A DNA stretch of 64,000 bases from Vesta saturnalis. Lineage: Eukaryota > Arthropoda > Insecta > Coleoptera > Lampyridae. Numbering within the stretch: the stretch's first letter is position 1; each line of letters opens with the position of its first letter. This document shows, piece after piece, positions 12,662-24,833 of this stretch. The notes beneath the pieces were generated by a model. The model saw only the letters and a list, made by a program, of their open reading frames with translations. It was not told the origin of the DNA and ran no database searches. A program made the position numbers and the translations under genes. The DNA is taken from contig JARFJB010000650.1 in NCBI GenBank assembly GCA_036346205.1, positions 2,147,501 to 2,211,500 on the forward strand, read 5' to 3'.

Positions 12662-13400
12662 TTTTTTTATGATTGTGGACCTGAACAGGATAAATTTGGC
12701 CTATCGTGCTAAAGCACTCAGGAACACTTGGGAGGATGGATAGAGGGATAATGAATTGCCAATCTATGCCTATGAACAGCTACCTTAAATTTTCTCATAT
12801 CATAAGTGAGAGGAAAACAGTAACTAGGGAAATCATTCCAGAGTTTAGAAGCCGTGTAGAAAAATGTGGATTGCGCCTGTTTGGTACGACAAGTGGAGAT
12901 TTGTACTGCATGCTGATGATGTGAATGAGCGAACCGAGTGTTTCTCGCAAAGATAGCCCGAGAAGAATACAATTCAGCAGCACAATAGCCGTTGTAATAA
13001 CGATAATACTAAGAAAGAACTGAAACCATCCTTCTATGCTCAAGGGACTGTATGTGAGAAGTTAAGTACGGGTCATTTATAAGCCTAATCGCTCTCTTTT
13101 GAATACGATCAACGATATCGAGAACGTATTGGTGAGCACTAACCCAAAGGTGAGAATTATATTCCAGATGAGGCCGAATTTGGGCCTTATACAGCAGAAG
13201 GAGTTGTCGAGAGGAAAAAGTACTGCTTAGATCTGTACAAAAAGCCTACTTTACGAGCAGCTGTTTTGGTAGCTGACAGAAGATGGTCAACCAATGAGAG
13301 ATTTGAAAATACAGTCATACCCAACAGAGTAATAGAATCTAAAAACTTAAGAACTGAGCCATTTATACTTACAACAGGAAATGATCGATCTTCTTTGGCT
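12662..13400 (-). pseudogene. LINE 3' end, copy B (same family as 2305-3045)
   Basis: Same order of sequence as copies at 2305, 30684 and 33897: T-run on the plus strand at 12660-12669 (A-tail), then the antisense of the reverse-transcriptase tail, with FARNTRFAHSHHQHAVQ and LWNDFPSYCFP visible on the minus strand. Several frames are needed, so it is dead. Similarity to the other copies stops near 13400, where an unrelated sequence starts; this is the 5' truncation point. Confidence 0.8.
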
Positions 13401-15706
13401 GATAAAACAGTTGACCCATGTGCAGATGAAACAAAAAAAGGTCTTGTATCTATCGCATGTAATTAGCAGCAACTCTCCATCCAATTGCTTAACAATATAG
13501 TTTAGTCCTCTGTTCGAACTAAGATTTATTTTATCCAATTCATCTCAACTTGGTATTATTATAAAGAACCAGATGCAGTGTTGGGTGTTTCTAAAGCTGT
13601 TTCCTGGCATCTACCTGAACTAGACAAACAAAATACTCTCCATCTTGGTCGTCAGGTACAAAGTCGCTCATCAAAACTAACTGGAGAGATGCTAATTTTG
13701 GCTGTTTTCTTGTTATAAGTTATAATAAATTCCTAGATCATGGTATTGGGCCACTGAAATATCAATGGGTGGACACTGCCTTGTAATTTTAGCTTTCAAA
13801 ACTACTAAGCTGATCCCAAAAACCGTGCACAGATTGCAAAATTTGCTGTACACAAGACGCTATCCTTAAAAAGTCAATGACTTAAGTTCAAAGGACAGTC
13901 TATATATGAAGCAATAAGCTGGATAAGGCAGAGTATGTCTTCTGCGTCAACAGTAATGGCGGACTTCCCTAACTCTATATCCAACTACCATCAGAATAAT
14001 GGGAAGGTCCTACATGCGTATCGAGGAGGGACGGATAAGTTAGATCAAATGGCATCACTCTGCTACTATGGCGCAAAAAATTATGGAATTTTCCATAAGT
14101 GAATTAGAAAAAATGAAATAAACTGCAAGAACATAATTATTTTTCTGCTACTTGTGGTAGAACTATCTGACCATCTAGTTGCATATGGTCGGGTGTTTGG
14201 GCATTCAGACATCACAGGCAAAATTAAGACAGATGAGCTGGAGAAACAAGGTGTTAGGCTGACACTCACAGGATCAGAGTTACAGTGCGTACTTCAAAGA
14301 ATTTAGTAAAATTAGTATGGGGACAGGCAATGGAATTAGCAGAACATGTCCTATGTGACTATGATGCTGCTGTTAAGAAATATACCTTCCAAAAAAAGGA
14401 AGAGGAGTCTGCAATATGGACGCCAGTTAAAAAACCATCGAACTTTTGTAAAGTGGTTTTCCTTTCGATATTTTTAGATTTGAGTATTGATTATTCACCA
14501 CCTTTGGCCACTATCTCATCATTTTGTCTTGAAGTAGAAAAATTATTTGATACGTTTTAAGCTGAATGCAAAAGTTGGAAAGGAATAAGATAACCCTTAC
14601 ACCCGTTGTTGTGGGGTCACGTTAATCTTAGACGCCACGTAGTGGTTATACCAAAGAATTGCCAGGATTGCTGGAAAGAGAAAAACGGCTCACACCCAGG
14701 GTTTTGTCGGTTTTTAACCAAGTGAAAGAGTAAACTTATAAATCGTTTTCTTTCAACTTCAGCTCTCTTGTGCAGATAGTTGCGAGGTGGTTTTATTGCT
14801 CAAAAATCGAAGCTTTAAAAATCATAGGTGACATATTGATTAAATATCGGTATTTTTAAGTGGTGGTGGAACTGACTTGATATCCATGTCGCTCATCCTC
14901 CATTTTAAATCCTTCCCTACCGTGACGGGACTAAAAAATTTTAATTTGAAGAACGTGAATGTGCTAAATATGCTGTTTTGTGTACTCAGGTCCTTAGTAA
15001 GTCAAGTCTCATTTTGGCGTAAAACATTGTCTGTCACATTTTACATCTTTATTTATATGCCAATTTTGAAAAATAGATCCTTGTTGTTGGGTGGATTAAT
15101 GAGTGTTTTTCGCGCACGTGAAGAATATTTCTGATGCATTATCTCGACCTTGACAAGACTCGTATAAGTGTTAAGGACCTAAATGAAGGTGAATTTTCGT
15201 GGTAAAGAGTAACAGGGATTAATGTGATTTTATTTATAACGATTGCATTCCAACTTGACCTGGATGTAGACTCCAATAAGTTTTGGTGGCCGTGGTAGCG
15301 GAGTCAAAAAATTCAAGCATTTGTACTTGACATAAATATTTGCTTAAATCTACTTAATAGAAGGTGGGAAGGTTTTTCGAACCGGGCTTCACCTACATTT
15401 TTATTTTTGAGAAAATGAAAACCTTGTTTTCTTTTGGACCGACGTAACTCGTAGTTTTCCAGACGAATCACTCGAAAGCTTTTCACAATTATTTTGAAAC
15501 ACCCTGAATCTGAGGTAAACGTAACCGCCCTCTTTTGCGAATCCAACACTGTCTTTTTTATTACGCCATTTTTTATAATCCGTACTGTATACTTGTGTGT
15601 AAATTTTTGTAAAATACACTTGACTACGTACTATTTTATGGTGGTATAATAACAAATCAATTAAAATTTAATAACAAAATAAATAACTAATCATTTTGTA
15701 AACTAG
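13401..15706. other. intron with weak unassigned ORF remnants
   Basis: On the plus strand the pieces 13560-13715 (AVLGVSKAVSWHLPELDKQN), 13905-14080 and 14285-14560 read as protein-like but are split by stops and match no family I know. They could be an old transposon of unknown class. A strip at 14600-14660 (GTTGTGGGGTCACG) resembles an LTR edge, but no partner was found. 14880-15134 and 15313-15655 hold only chance frames. Confidence 0.3.
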
Positions 15707-15932
15707 GGTCAAGAAAGTAATACCAGCAGTAGAAGTAGTAACTTAGAAAGCGTTCTTGGTGATACCAGCAGTGGAAATCACGTAACAAAAGAAAAGAAAG
15801 AAGGGCGTACTGTAGAAAAAGTAAAACGAAAATCTGCGTGGTATAACGCTTTTTATCCAACCTACAAATCAAAATCAGAAGATTTTAAAAGAATATTTCG
15901 TGACGTTCCTGATGATGAGCGACTTGTAGTTG
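15707..15932 (+). CDS. GRAMD1: GRAMD1/Aster exon: Ser-rich linker and start of GRAM domain
   Basis: Exon from acceptor AG (15705-15706) to donor GTAAAT at 15933, starting in phase 0 and ending in phase 1. An in-frame TAG lies directly before the exon. It encodes a Ser/Thr/Lys-rich linker and then WYNAFYPTYKSKSEDFKRIF and DVPDDERLVV, the signature opening of the GRAM domain of GRAMD1/Aster proteins. In vertebrates the GRAM domain senses phosphatidylserine and accessible cholesterol at the plasma membrane and brings the ER-anchored protein to contact sites. The GAT codon is completed by the next exon. This is the first exon that I can assign to the family with certainty. Confidence 0.9.
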
Positions 15933-16164
15933 GTAAATAGAATACTAAATAAATCAAACTGTCCTGTGTAAATATTAAGGAAGTAATGAATAGATTGTAT
16001 TTATCAATATTACAATTTGTGATTTGATTATTTCAAATCTAATCTTATCACAACATACACAGCAGTTTTTTTTATTTAGGTGATTAGTTTATGTGTGTTG
16101 ATGTTTGCGCTATTACTTTTACTACATTAAGGTATGTACTACTTCTTTTTTTTTTTATTTACAG

Positions 16165-16475
16165 ATTATTCCTGTGCAATCCAAAAAGAAATATTGGTCC
16201 ATGGTAGACTTTACGCTTCACAAAATTTTCTATGTTTTTATGCAAATATATTTGGGTGGGAAACAAATGTTACCATTAAATGGAAAGATGTTTCTGGAAT
16301 TACAAAAGAAAAAACAGCTTTGGTTATACCAAACGCTATACAAATAAATACAAAAAATGAAAAATATTTTTTTACTAGTTTCGCAGCTAGAGATAAAACT
16401 TATTTAATGGTATTTCGTATTTGGCAAAATGCGTTATTGGACCAGCCTATGTACAGTCAGGAAATGTGGCAATGG
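16165..16475 (+). CDS. GRAMD1: GRAMD1/Aster exon: main part of GRAM domain
   Basis: Acceptor is a pyrimidine tract plus TTTATTTACAG ending at 16164; donor GTAGGT at 16476, phase 0. The exon encodes DYSCAIQKEILVHGRLYAS, FCFYANIFGWETNVTIKWKD variants, ITKEKTALVIPNAIQI, EKYFFTSFAARDKTYL, FRIWQNALLDQPM and EMWQWV, following the GRAMD1 family from end to end with no gap or stop. The intron separating it from the previous exon is 232 bp. Reading on past the donor soon meets a stop (16494). The GRAM fold is a PH-like lipid-binding module. High conservation and an undamaged frame indicate a functional gene. Confidence 0.95.
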
Positions 16476-17441
16476 GTAGGTAGTATCATTACATAAGGTT
16501 ATATTGATAATGTACCAATAACATACTTAATGATTAGTTATAAGTAGAGGGCAACGATTAGATGATTGTGAGTTATGTATAAAAATGATAAAGCTTAACT
16601 TAGATGAGAAAATGTGTTTATTCATCACAGACGTCTAAATATTATTAATCTATCCACATTACATTTTTGATGGTTTTCAACGATGAAAGTGCATTTATGT
16701 GTGCAACACCTTTTGGTGACTTTTTTAACTTAAGTTTTGCTAGAGGGTACTACAAAACATATGGTAGCAATAAGGTAGGTCTCCTATTATTATTAAGGCG
16801 CACTGTTTAATCAAAACACATTTAATCAAAGTCGTTTAAACTGGCCTCAATAAAAGATTAAATTTTAACTGTTTATTTCTGTGTATTCTATGTGTGATTA
16901 ACCGATTTTTTAATAATTGAGCCCATTTATTTTTGAATGTAAACTATGAGTGAGTGTAGATCAGTGGCGCCCTATCAATAAGTGCTGCACAGCTTCAGCA
17001 CTGTTTTAGAAAATGTCTACAAAACAAGTACATCGGATTAAAAATAAATACTAAAACTCAAAAGGAGATATTTAAATAAATAAAAACTCAAAAAAAGTAG
17101 CTCTTATGTTTCAAATATAATTCTACAAATGTTTTGTATAAATATTTATTTCTAAACGCGTTTTAATAAAACAAGTATCATTATCAAGAAAAAATTTATA
17201 AGTAAAATAGTAAGTAGTGATACCAAATCATTAAGGTAACAGCAAACTTGATGTACATTATAATTCTATATTTAAAATGATTGTTAATGGTGAGTCTATA
17301 AAGTCAACTTGTTCGTTCATTAAAGGTACTTTCTGTTGTATTTAAAATGTCGAACCCTTCCAAAACATTAATTTTTCCCTTTTATTACAAAATGTAACAG
17401 TTTAATATTGTTTTGTGAAGTTATAAGGTGATTGTTAACTA
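16476..17441. other. start of a 26-kb intron; possible hAT end
   Basis: No gene seen. At 16962 the sequence CAGTGGCGCC followed by a GCTGCACAGCTTCAGC palindrome looks like the terminal and subterminal part of a ZMYM1-type hAT transposon, but no matching right end or target duplication was identified. Confidence 0.3.
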
Positions 17442-19190
17442 AAGCCTGTCCGGTAGAACTGAACGGGTATCGGATTAACAAGGAGGATTGTCAATATATG
17501 GTTCTATTGTGCTTGAAACCGCCTTAATGCTTTGCTGTCTCGTACTTATTGTACGTGACAAAGAAAGATGGATATATTATGAATAATGCCTCTATTTCTG
17601 CCGAACAAAAGCGTTTGCAACTTTCACACATAATGACAAGGCAATAAGAATCAGATGCAGGTAGAATAGAAATTCAATAGGTATAATAAAATGCCAGTGG
17701 TTCTCAACACTGCTTTAACATTATATAATTTGTGAAGAAATGCAACTTTTGTATAATAAAAATAATAATCGATTACTAATTACCTATAAGTAATTTCAAT
17801 TGACACCTTTCACTTATACTTATAACAACAATAACAAATACATTTTTATTATAGTTAGTAAATATTAATTAAAACTCGCCGCCATTTTTTTAAAGCACAG
17901 ATTTTCCCCACCGTCGAAACCGAAAGTTTTAACGCGTTTGCTGTTCTTTGTTGAACAGAAAATGTAGATAATAGTGGACCACCATTTTCTTTTCTTCTTT
18001 AAAATAATCGACTGTATTTAAAACTAATTCGCGAATTTCTTTACTCAACTTTTCGGCATTATATTAATGGTTAGTTTATATAAACGCTTACTCAAAGAAT
18101 AATGATAATATAGATATTGCAGTTGTTTTATTTATACCTATATGTACCTACTAAATGGTATAATAATCTATTATTAATTACTTATTGTTACAGTATTGCA
18201 TATTTATTTGGATTCTTTTGTAATTGGAGTACACTAAAACGTCATTACCATACTTAGGTATACAATGAACTTTCTAAATGTGAATTGAAATACCTATACT
18301 TAATCGAATATTCATTATTATGAATGGCTTTTATAAATGTTTATTATAAAAACTTGCATTCTTCCATAAATTTTAAATGTAATGTTAAAGCAGTGTTGAG
18401 AACCACTGGCATTTTATTATACCTATTGAATTTCTATTCTACCTGCATCTGATTCTTATTGCCTTGTCATTATGTGTGAAAGTTGCAAACGCTTTTGTTC
18501 GGCAGAAATAGAGGCATTATTCATAATATATCCATCTTTCTTTGTCACGTACAATAAGTACGAGACAGCAAAGCATTAAGGCGGTTTCAAGCACAATAGA
18601 ACCATATATTGACAATCCTCCTTGTTAATCCGATACCCGTTCAGTTCTACCGGACAGGCTATATTAGATGTTTCACATAATTTGCCTCTGTTTATATTTT
18701 TATACATTAATGTGTTTTTTTTGTCAAAGTTCCTATGTGTTTGCCCAATATAAACAGAATTACAGGATGTGCAGTTCAATTTATAAATACCCGACTTCAA
18801 AATGTCATTATTTGAATCTTAGACATTAAGTAAACATTGTGAACATTGGTATTAGTTTTCAAAGCTACTTTGTACTTTTCATTTTTTTGTAATATGTGAG
18901 CTGCTTTTTCTGATATTTTTCCAAAATATCTGTCAGTGTTAACTGGGTAAATGTTTTTGATAGATAGATATTTTGTGCTCTCGATTTTTAATTAAAGTGT
19001 CTATTATATTTGAAATGTAACTATTTGCTTGTGTAATTTGATTTATAATTGATATGAATAGTTTGGAATTGTCTGTATGTGTAATTTTTTCTGAATATGG
19101 GGAACTCAAATTTCTTCTGTATATTAATTTTTATTTTAAATCTACAAAATTAATGGTTGTATTTTGTTCTTTCTTTAGTCCAAACAGGGG
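17442..19190 (-). mobile_element. Penelope-like element, 3' half with inverted repeats
   Basis: The minus strand carries a GIY-YIG endonuclease piece (18576-18800) and, upstream of it (18830-19150), linker text of the kind that follows the reverse transcriptase (ITQANSYISNIIDTLIK). The 3' portion 18379-18660 is repeated in opposite orientation at 17442-17728 with nearly no difference over about 280 bp, leaving a spacer of about 650 bp. Inverted partial copies are a known trait of Penelope-like elements. The reverse-transcriptase core is absent here. Confidence 0.7.
18576..18800 (-). pseudogene. Penelope GIY-YIG endonuclease fragment
   Basis: Contains GIYKLNCTSCNSVYIGQTHR, the GIY...YIG nuclease motif with the conserved following Arg, preceded by the CX2C-type Cys pair usual in this family. 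The rest of the endonuclease (catalytic Glu region) is followed by a short tail ending in LLCLKPP. This C-terminal text is duplicated in inverted orientation at 17450-17525. Only about 75 codons are open, so it is a fragment. Confidence 0.75.
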
Positions 19191-19559
19191 CATGCTGGCA
19201 GAACCAATGCAGGCCTGGACTGGATAGTAGAGCAGTCCATTCCCATGCCATTTTCATTATCGGTAATAGTTTTACAAAAACGTCACAGTGTAAAATAAAA
19301 CCACATTATACAAATGCGATACAATATTAGATACTATGGTGATACTTCGGCTGATAAAACGTCGTGTGATAACTCTCTTCACAACAGAGAACTGTTTCCA
19401 GCTAATTGATCAGTTACACTAACTTCTTAACCGATTTTTTAGAAATTTTAATGTAACACACAACTTTTGTTGCTGGTAGTGTTAATAAGTGTCAATGTTA
19501 TATGTTTATATGCCTCATTATATAAATTGTATTTGATTAGAACCTTGTAGCAGCGATTG
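19191..19559. other. unassigned
   Basis: No coding region seen. The piece around 19183-19240 (CAGGGGCATGCTGGCAG) may be another hAT-like terminus; compare 27597-27655. Confidence 0.25.
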
Positions 19560-19944
19560 CACAATTTTTGCGTCTTCTACACTTTGCAGTGTCAAAATCT
19601 TCTTCGTCGACTCCATCGTCCTCCTTATCTGATGATGTCATTTCATTTTGTATTGTGTATTCGTTAATAGCAGAATTTTTTAGTGTATTTCAACTATTGG
19701 CAAAGTTAATAAGTTCAGACTGTAGATTTTCTGCAGTTACACTGTTTTCAAAATGAAATAATGTTACAGACAACTTACTTAAGGCATTTGGTGGAATAAT
19801 TTTTTCTTTTGATTCTTTAAAAATAGATGGCGACAGAATATTTAGGTCCGAATAGAGTTCTTGTTTTTCTCAAACCTCAAATCAATCAATCAATGACTCG
19901 ATCCAAAATAACATTGAAGATTTCAACAGATTTCACCAGATATT
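19560..19944 (-). pseudogene. ZMYM1-type hAT relic, C-terminal segment
   Basis: On the minus strand the text continues the hAT relic of 25384-27220 after the other hAT element (19953-25375) is removed: a stretch with VILDRVID-like residues and a following Phe/Leu-rich region typical of the segment before the hAT dimerisation domain. Many stops and shifts. The separation is explained by insertion of the other hAT, which left 8-bp duplicates on both sides. Confidence 0.55.
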
Positions 19945-20245
19945 GTTTTAACTAGTGATGGGCACTATCGAATGAAATCAACTATCGAATAATTACTAAA
20001 TCAGCAATATGAACTATCGAATGAATTTAGTTACTAAATTCATTCATTCATTTTTCTGTGTAGTTCCTTATCTAACAGACGTAATAAAAGGATTGACGTG
20101 AATCCATTCGGTGAATTCCTTATTTACTATTTCTTTTATAATAAACCATGTAATAAACTTACAAAGCAGAATATACATAAATCTTCATGTCATAAAAATT
20201 AAAAATTTAGTTAGAAGTTGAAACTTGAAACTTGAAAAATATATA

Positions 20246-20815
20246 CAGGGTTAGTCACGCTCAACGGGACGGAATCTAGCGTAAAACGGTAAATGATATC
20301 AAAAATCGTTTGACACAAGTATGTAGGTCTATTTGGTCTACAAATTAAAATTAGTGTGGAATATTCAGGGTTACTCAGAAAAAGTTACATATCAAAGTTA
20401 TGTTAGGAACACCCTGCATATTATTTTACTATTGTAATTATTCTGATATACAGTCCAAGAAGTGTAGAATCGAAATCTAAAAGCAAATTAATTAAAAAAT
20501 TCTGTTAAGTTGTAATTAATTTTTTCAATTACTCTACATTTTACAACCAATTGAATAACTCGAAAACTATCAAACTTAGATATAGGGTTACTTGAATAAA
20601 TACATATTATTTTTAAAGTAGGATTCAAAAAGTAATAAAATACAGGGTGATCCATTTAAAAACATAACTTTGATATGTAACTTTTTTGAGTAACCCTGTA
20701 TATTCCACTAATTTTAATTTGTAGACCAAATAGACCTACATACTTGTGCCAAACGATTTTTGATATCATTTACCGTTTTAGCTAGGTTTCGTCCCGTTGA
20801 GCGTGACTAACCCTG
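20246..20815. mobile_element. foldback MITE, mariner type
   Basis: Ends CAGGGTTAGTCACGCTCAAC and its complement, flanked by TA on each side (20244-20245, 20816-20817). The inverted repeats run about 180 bp inwards. No ORF. TA duplication and CAGGG tips place it with Tc1/mariner-mobilised MITEs; the Tc1/mariner element at 61251-63786 has similar CAGGG tips but a different TIR. Confidence 0.85.
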
Positions 20816-21349
20816 TATAAACACTAAACAAAACAGTACTATTGTTTATTATAAGTATGGAATGTTTACTTTCAGTTGTATCGGTATAACGTTAAGAGAA
20901 AATTCCATTATATTTTAAGCCAATATATTTCGTGTTGAATTAACACTTCATCAGGGCAACTAGAACAATATTTATAAGTACGTTATTAAATAAACTAAAA
21001 TAACTAACAATATTTAAGGTATGGAACCAATAAATAGAAGCTAATACTAAAATTGTTCTTGTCAATATGACTGAATTACAATAAAACTAACTAGATTTAA
21101 TAATGTTATAATCCAAATATTTATCAATAAAACTATAATTTGAATTTAAAAGTTAAACTTAAGAATTAATGGTCATAATTGTATAAACTAAATACTACTA
21201 AATAAACTTATTTAAAGAATTTTAAAGAGAAATGTAAATACTGCTAAGATTATTAACATCACTTCTAAAATTCATTGCTTGATTGTTTGTTTTATATGGC
21301 ACATTTCTAAAACTTTCTTCTTTCATCATTTCTTTCATTAGCTATAATT

Positions 21350-21589
21350 TTAACTTGAGAAGTCCATATTGTGGTTGCTTGTGTTACAATGTGTGGTAAG
21401 TGCTGACGAATCTGGCTTTATTCTGCAATCATATTTATGTTGATACAATCTTTTGCATAGTTTTTGTGAAGTTTCGCCTATATATTGAAGATTGCAGTTC
21501 TTACATGGTATACAGTACACAATGTTTGATTTTTCAGTTCTAGAAATTTTACTTTTTATATTAGTAAAAAGTTGTTGTACAGTAAACAA
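21350..21589 (-). pseudogene. Penelope GIY-YIG endonuclease fragment (left arm)
   Basis: Shows NIVYCIPCKNCNLQYIGETS and LCKRLYQHKYDCR: a Cys pair, the YIG motif with a following Glu-Thr, and a conserved Arg/His stretch. The frame is open for 80 codons. The mirror copy on the plus strand (about 21770-21965) has single-base losses that break it (for example near 21847 and 21925). Compared with 18576-18800 this is a clearly different Penelope subfamily. Confidence 0.8.
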
Positions 21590-21970
21590 GTTAAATTTGT
21601 TGTATCTACTAATACAGTAATACTATCTAACACTCAAACCTTATTAAATTACAAAAAACTTCCATACATCCAAGGACTTTCATATATTATTAAAAAGAAA
21701 TTAAAACATCTTCCGACAAAAAAATCCAAATTTAACTTGTTTACTGTACAACAACTTTTACTAATATAAAAGTAAAATTTCTAGAACTGAAAAATCAAAC
21801 ATTGTGTACTGTATACCATGTAAGAACTGCAATCTTCAATATATAGGAAACTTCACAAAACTATGCAAAAGATTGTATCAACATAAATATGATTGCAGAA
21901 TAAAGCCAGATTCGTCAGCACTTACACACATTGTAACACAAGCAACCACAATATGGACTTTGAAGTTAAA
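21590..21970 (+). pseudogene. Penelope endonuclease fragment (right arm)
   Basis: Plus-strand copy that includes the linker before the endonuclease (YKKLPYIQGLSYIIKKKLKH) and then the same GIY-YIG text as the left arm, damaged by small deletions. Shows which sequence lay upstream in the parent element. Confidence 0.7.
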
Positions 21971-22975
21971 ATTATAGCTAATGAAAGAAATGATGAAAGA
22001 AGAAAGTTTTAGAAATGTGCCATATAAAAACAAACAATCAAGCAATGAATTTTAGAAGTGATGTTAATAATCTTAGCAGTATTTACATTTCTCTTTTAAA
22101 ATTCTTTAAATAAGTTTATTTAGTAGTATTTAGTTTATACAATTATGACCATTAATTTTAAGTTTAACTTTTAAATTCAAATTATAGTTTTATTGATAAA
22201 TATTTGGATTATAAGTTATTATTAAATCTAGTTAGTTTTATTGTAATTCAGTCATATTGACAAGTACAATTTTAGTATTAGCTTCTATTTATTGGTTCCA
22301 TACCCTTAAATATTGTTAGTTATTTTAGTTTATTTAATAACGTACTTATAAATATTGTTCTAGTTGCCCTGATGAAGTGTTAATTCAACACGAAATATAT
22401 TGGCTTAAAATATAATGGGAATTTTCTTAACGTTATACTGATACAACTGAAAGTAAACATTCCATACTTATAATATTCATAAATTGTTGAAGAAAAATAA
22501 TAATAAGTACTATTGTTGTTCATTGATATTTGTTATTTTTATTTTTATTGACTTGCAGTTTTTCTATTTAATTTAAAGGTTTCTTATTCATACCCTTAAA
22601 GGATAGCTGGTGTTTATTTGAATAATGCAATAAATGCTAATTCATTGTTTATGTGACTGCACCTTTTCAATTATCTGTTCCAAGAAATTTGAAACTCAAA
22701 TTATTTTCCATTTACTTACTCTTTCTTAAATTGTGTCCGGTTTAGCATTGTTGGTTTGTTCTATTCAAATTTAAGTGTTCGATTCTTTCTGTCTAAATTT
22801 TTAACTTTATACAGTTTTTGAGTTTTTATTTTAGTATTAGTGTTATTTTATTTCTAAATAAAAACTGTAAACATTAAAATTAGTGTGTTTTTCGATACAA
22901 TAAGAGCATGTATTATAAGCAAATTCAATATTTTTATAATCGAAGGTACTTGTATTAGGTTTTATATTACACAAT

Positions 22976-24833
22976 GAGGCGCACAGTAAAGGCAGTAAAG
23001 CATTCTGTAGTTTGGGAATATTTTAAAAGGATCATCAGATTCTGTGCTTTGTACAATTTGTAATAAAGCTTTTAAGTTTGCTAACACTTCAAACCTTAGA
23101 GATCGTTTGCGTCGTAAACACCCAGGATATCTTGATTTGGATTAAAACGTTACCGAACATGTATCTCATCGTGAGTCTTCTCACAACCATCATCAACATT
23201 GATACCTGAAGTTCCACGAGAACGTTCACCACAGCCAGGAACGTCTCGTCAAAAAATGAGCAGCAAAATATAGCCCTTCAAAAACTTCAGCACCACCATG
23301 GCACAAGCTCAGATGCGACTTTTTCTGACAAATAAGAGAACAGAATTACAGGACTCCGAAAAAGAAGCAATAGATAGTGCGTTAATAAAAATGATAGCTG
23401 TTTACTATCAACCCTTGCCATTAGTTGAAAACAAAGGGTTTTTAGAATTCGCTAAAAAATTACAGCCACTTTATAAGTCACCAAACAGAAAATTGCTCTC
23501 TACCGTAATGTTACCAAATATTTACAATGAAATTTCTACTAAAATCATGGAGTTACTGACTAAAGTAGAAAACGTTGTGGTTACCACAGATATATGGTCT
23601 TCAGATACAAACAAGTCTTTTTTAACTTTAACTAGTCATTTTATACATAACGACCAAATTTACAATCCCGTTTTAGCAAATACTGAAATAACTAAGGCTC
23701 ATACCGGCGCAAATATTGCTTCTGTTCTCTTGTCCCTTTTTGAGAAGTGGAATATAAACGATAAAATTACAACTATAAGTGATAATGGGCAAACGTAAAA
23801 ATGCTATTAGTGAACATCTAAATAAAAGACATCACCCATGCGTTGCACATACATTAAATTTGTGTGTTACTGAATCCATTCAAGCACAGGAATTAGCGGA
23901 GTTAATAAAAAAATGTAGGGCTATTGTGGGACATTTTAAACACAGCGTGGTCGCGACAGAGAAGCTGCAAAACATGCAAAAACAGATGGGCTTACTGAAT
24001 TAAAGGTAAAGCAAGACGTTTCTACTAGATGGAACACAACTTTAATTATGATGGAGAGATTACTTGTAATAAAAGAGCCTCTGTCCGCAGTAATCAGTTC
24101 ATTACCGAAAGCTCCACAATTTCTGTCGGCTAATGAATGGAGTACTCTAGTGGAGTGTGTGCAAATTTTAAAACCTATAGAGAAAATGACGGTTGAATTA
24201 TCCGGAGAAAATATCCTACAATGCCCTAATTCTACCACTAATTAGAGGTCTACAACATTCCATAAAAAGTAAAAACCCACAACTTTATGTGGAGAAAACT
24301 TACAAACCTTTTTATTAGATATGATAAGTAGAAGACTAGGAATTTTAGAAACGAACGCTTTGTGCGGAAAATCTACATTTTTAGATCCGAGGTTTAAAAA
24401 AGCTGGATTTGGGGTTAATAATAATGCTGATGCAGCACAAAAGCTTATTATCAATGAACTATCTGCTATTTTGGCATCAAAAGCTGCAGACGAAGTTGCA
24501 GTGACGTCAATTGAAGTTCAGGAATGTGTTGGTGAAGAAGATTCAGACATTTGGGCGCATTTTGACAAGAAAGTGGCTAACATGAGGGAAATTACAACAC
24601 CTGGTATTACAGCCACATTAATGGTCAAACAGTTTTTAGAAATGCCCCTGGTTGGACGTCTAGAAAACCCTTTAAATTTTTGGAGAAAGTATAAACTTTT
24701 GTTACCGGAACTTTATAAATTTCATTTGAAATATTTCGTGTACCTGCTGAACGAGTATTTTCGAAGTCCGGCCAAATTATTAATGATAGAAGAAATCGTT
24801 TGTCGAAACAAACTAGATATGATTATTTTTTAA
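22976..24833 (+). pseudogene. hAT transposase relic with BED finger
   Basis: The parts are in the right order for a ZBED/hAT transposase. A BED zinc finger at about 23000-23140 reads VWEYF, then CTICNKAF, then LRRKH. The RNase H-like core has VVTTDIWSSDTNKSFL (about 23575-23625), ITTISDN (about 23765) and the CxxH-type HHPCVAHTLNL (about 23830). TRWNTTL and RRLGIL regions follow (24030; 24330). The C-terminal dimerisation region NPLNFWRKYK (about 24670) continues, after a 1-nt shift, as VPAERVFSKSGQIIND. At least five frame changes or stops are needed (near 23025, 23785, 24000, 24243 and 24735), so it is inactive. Confidence 0.85.

Larger units (their letters stand above)
20847..22505. mobile_element. 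Penelope-like inverted unit (two 3' ends head to head)
   Basis: Arms 20850-21599 and 21728-22473 are inverted copies of about 745 bp with a spacer of about 128 bp. The unit is flanked by a 12-bp direct repeat AGTACTATTGTT (20835-20846; 22506-22517), probably the target-site duplication. Each arm encodes the GIY-YIG endonuclease end of a Penelope-like element, running outwards. The right arm reaches about 130 bp further inward (LPTKKSKFNLFTVQQLL), showing that the left arm is the shorter copy. Confidence 0.8.
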
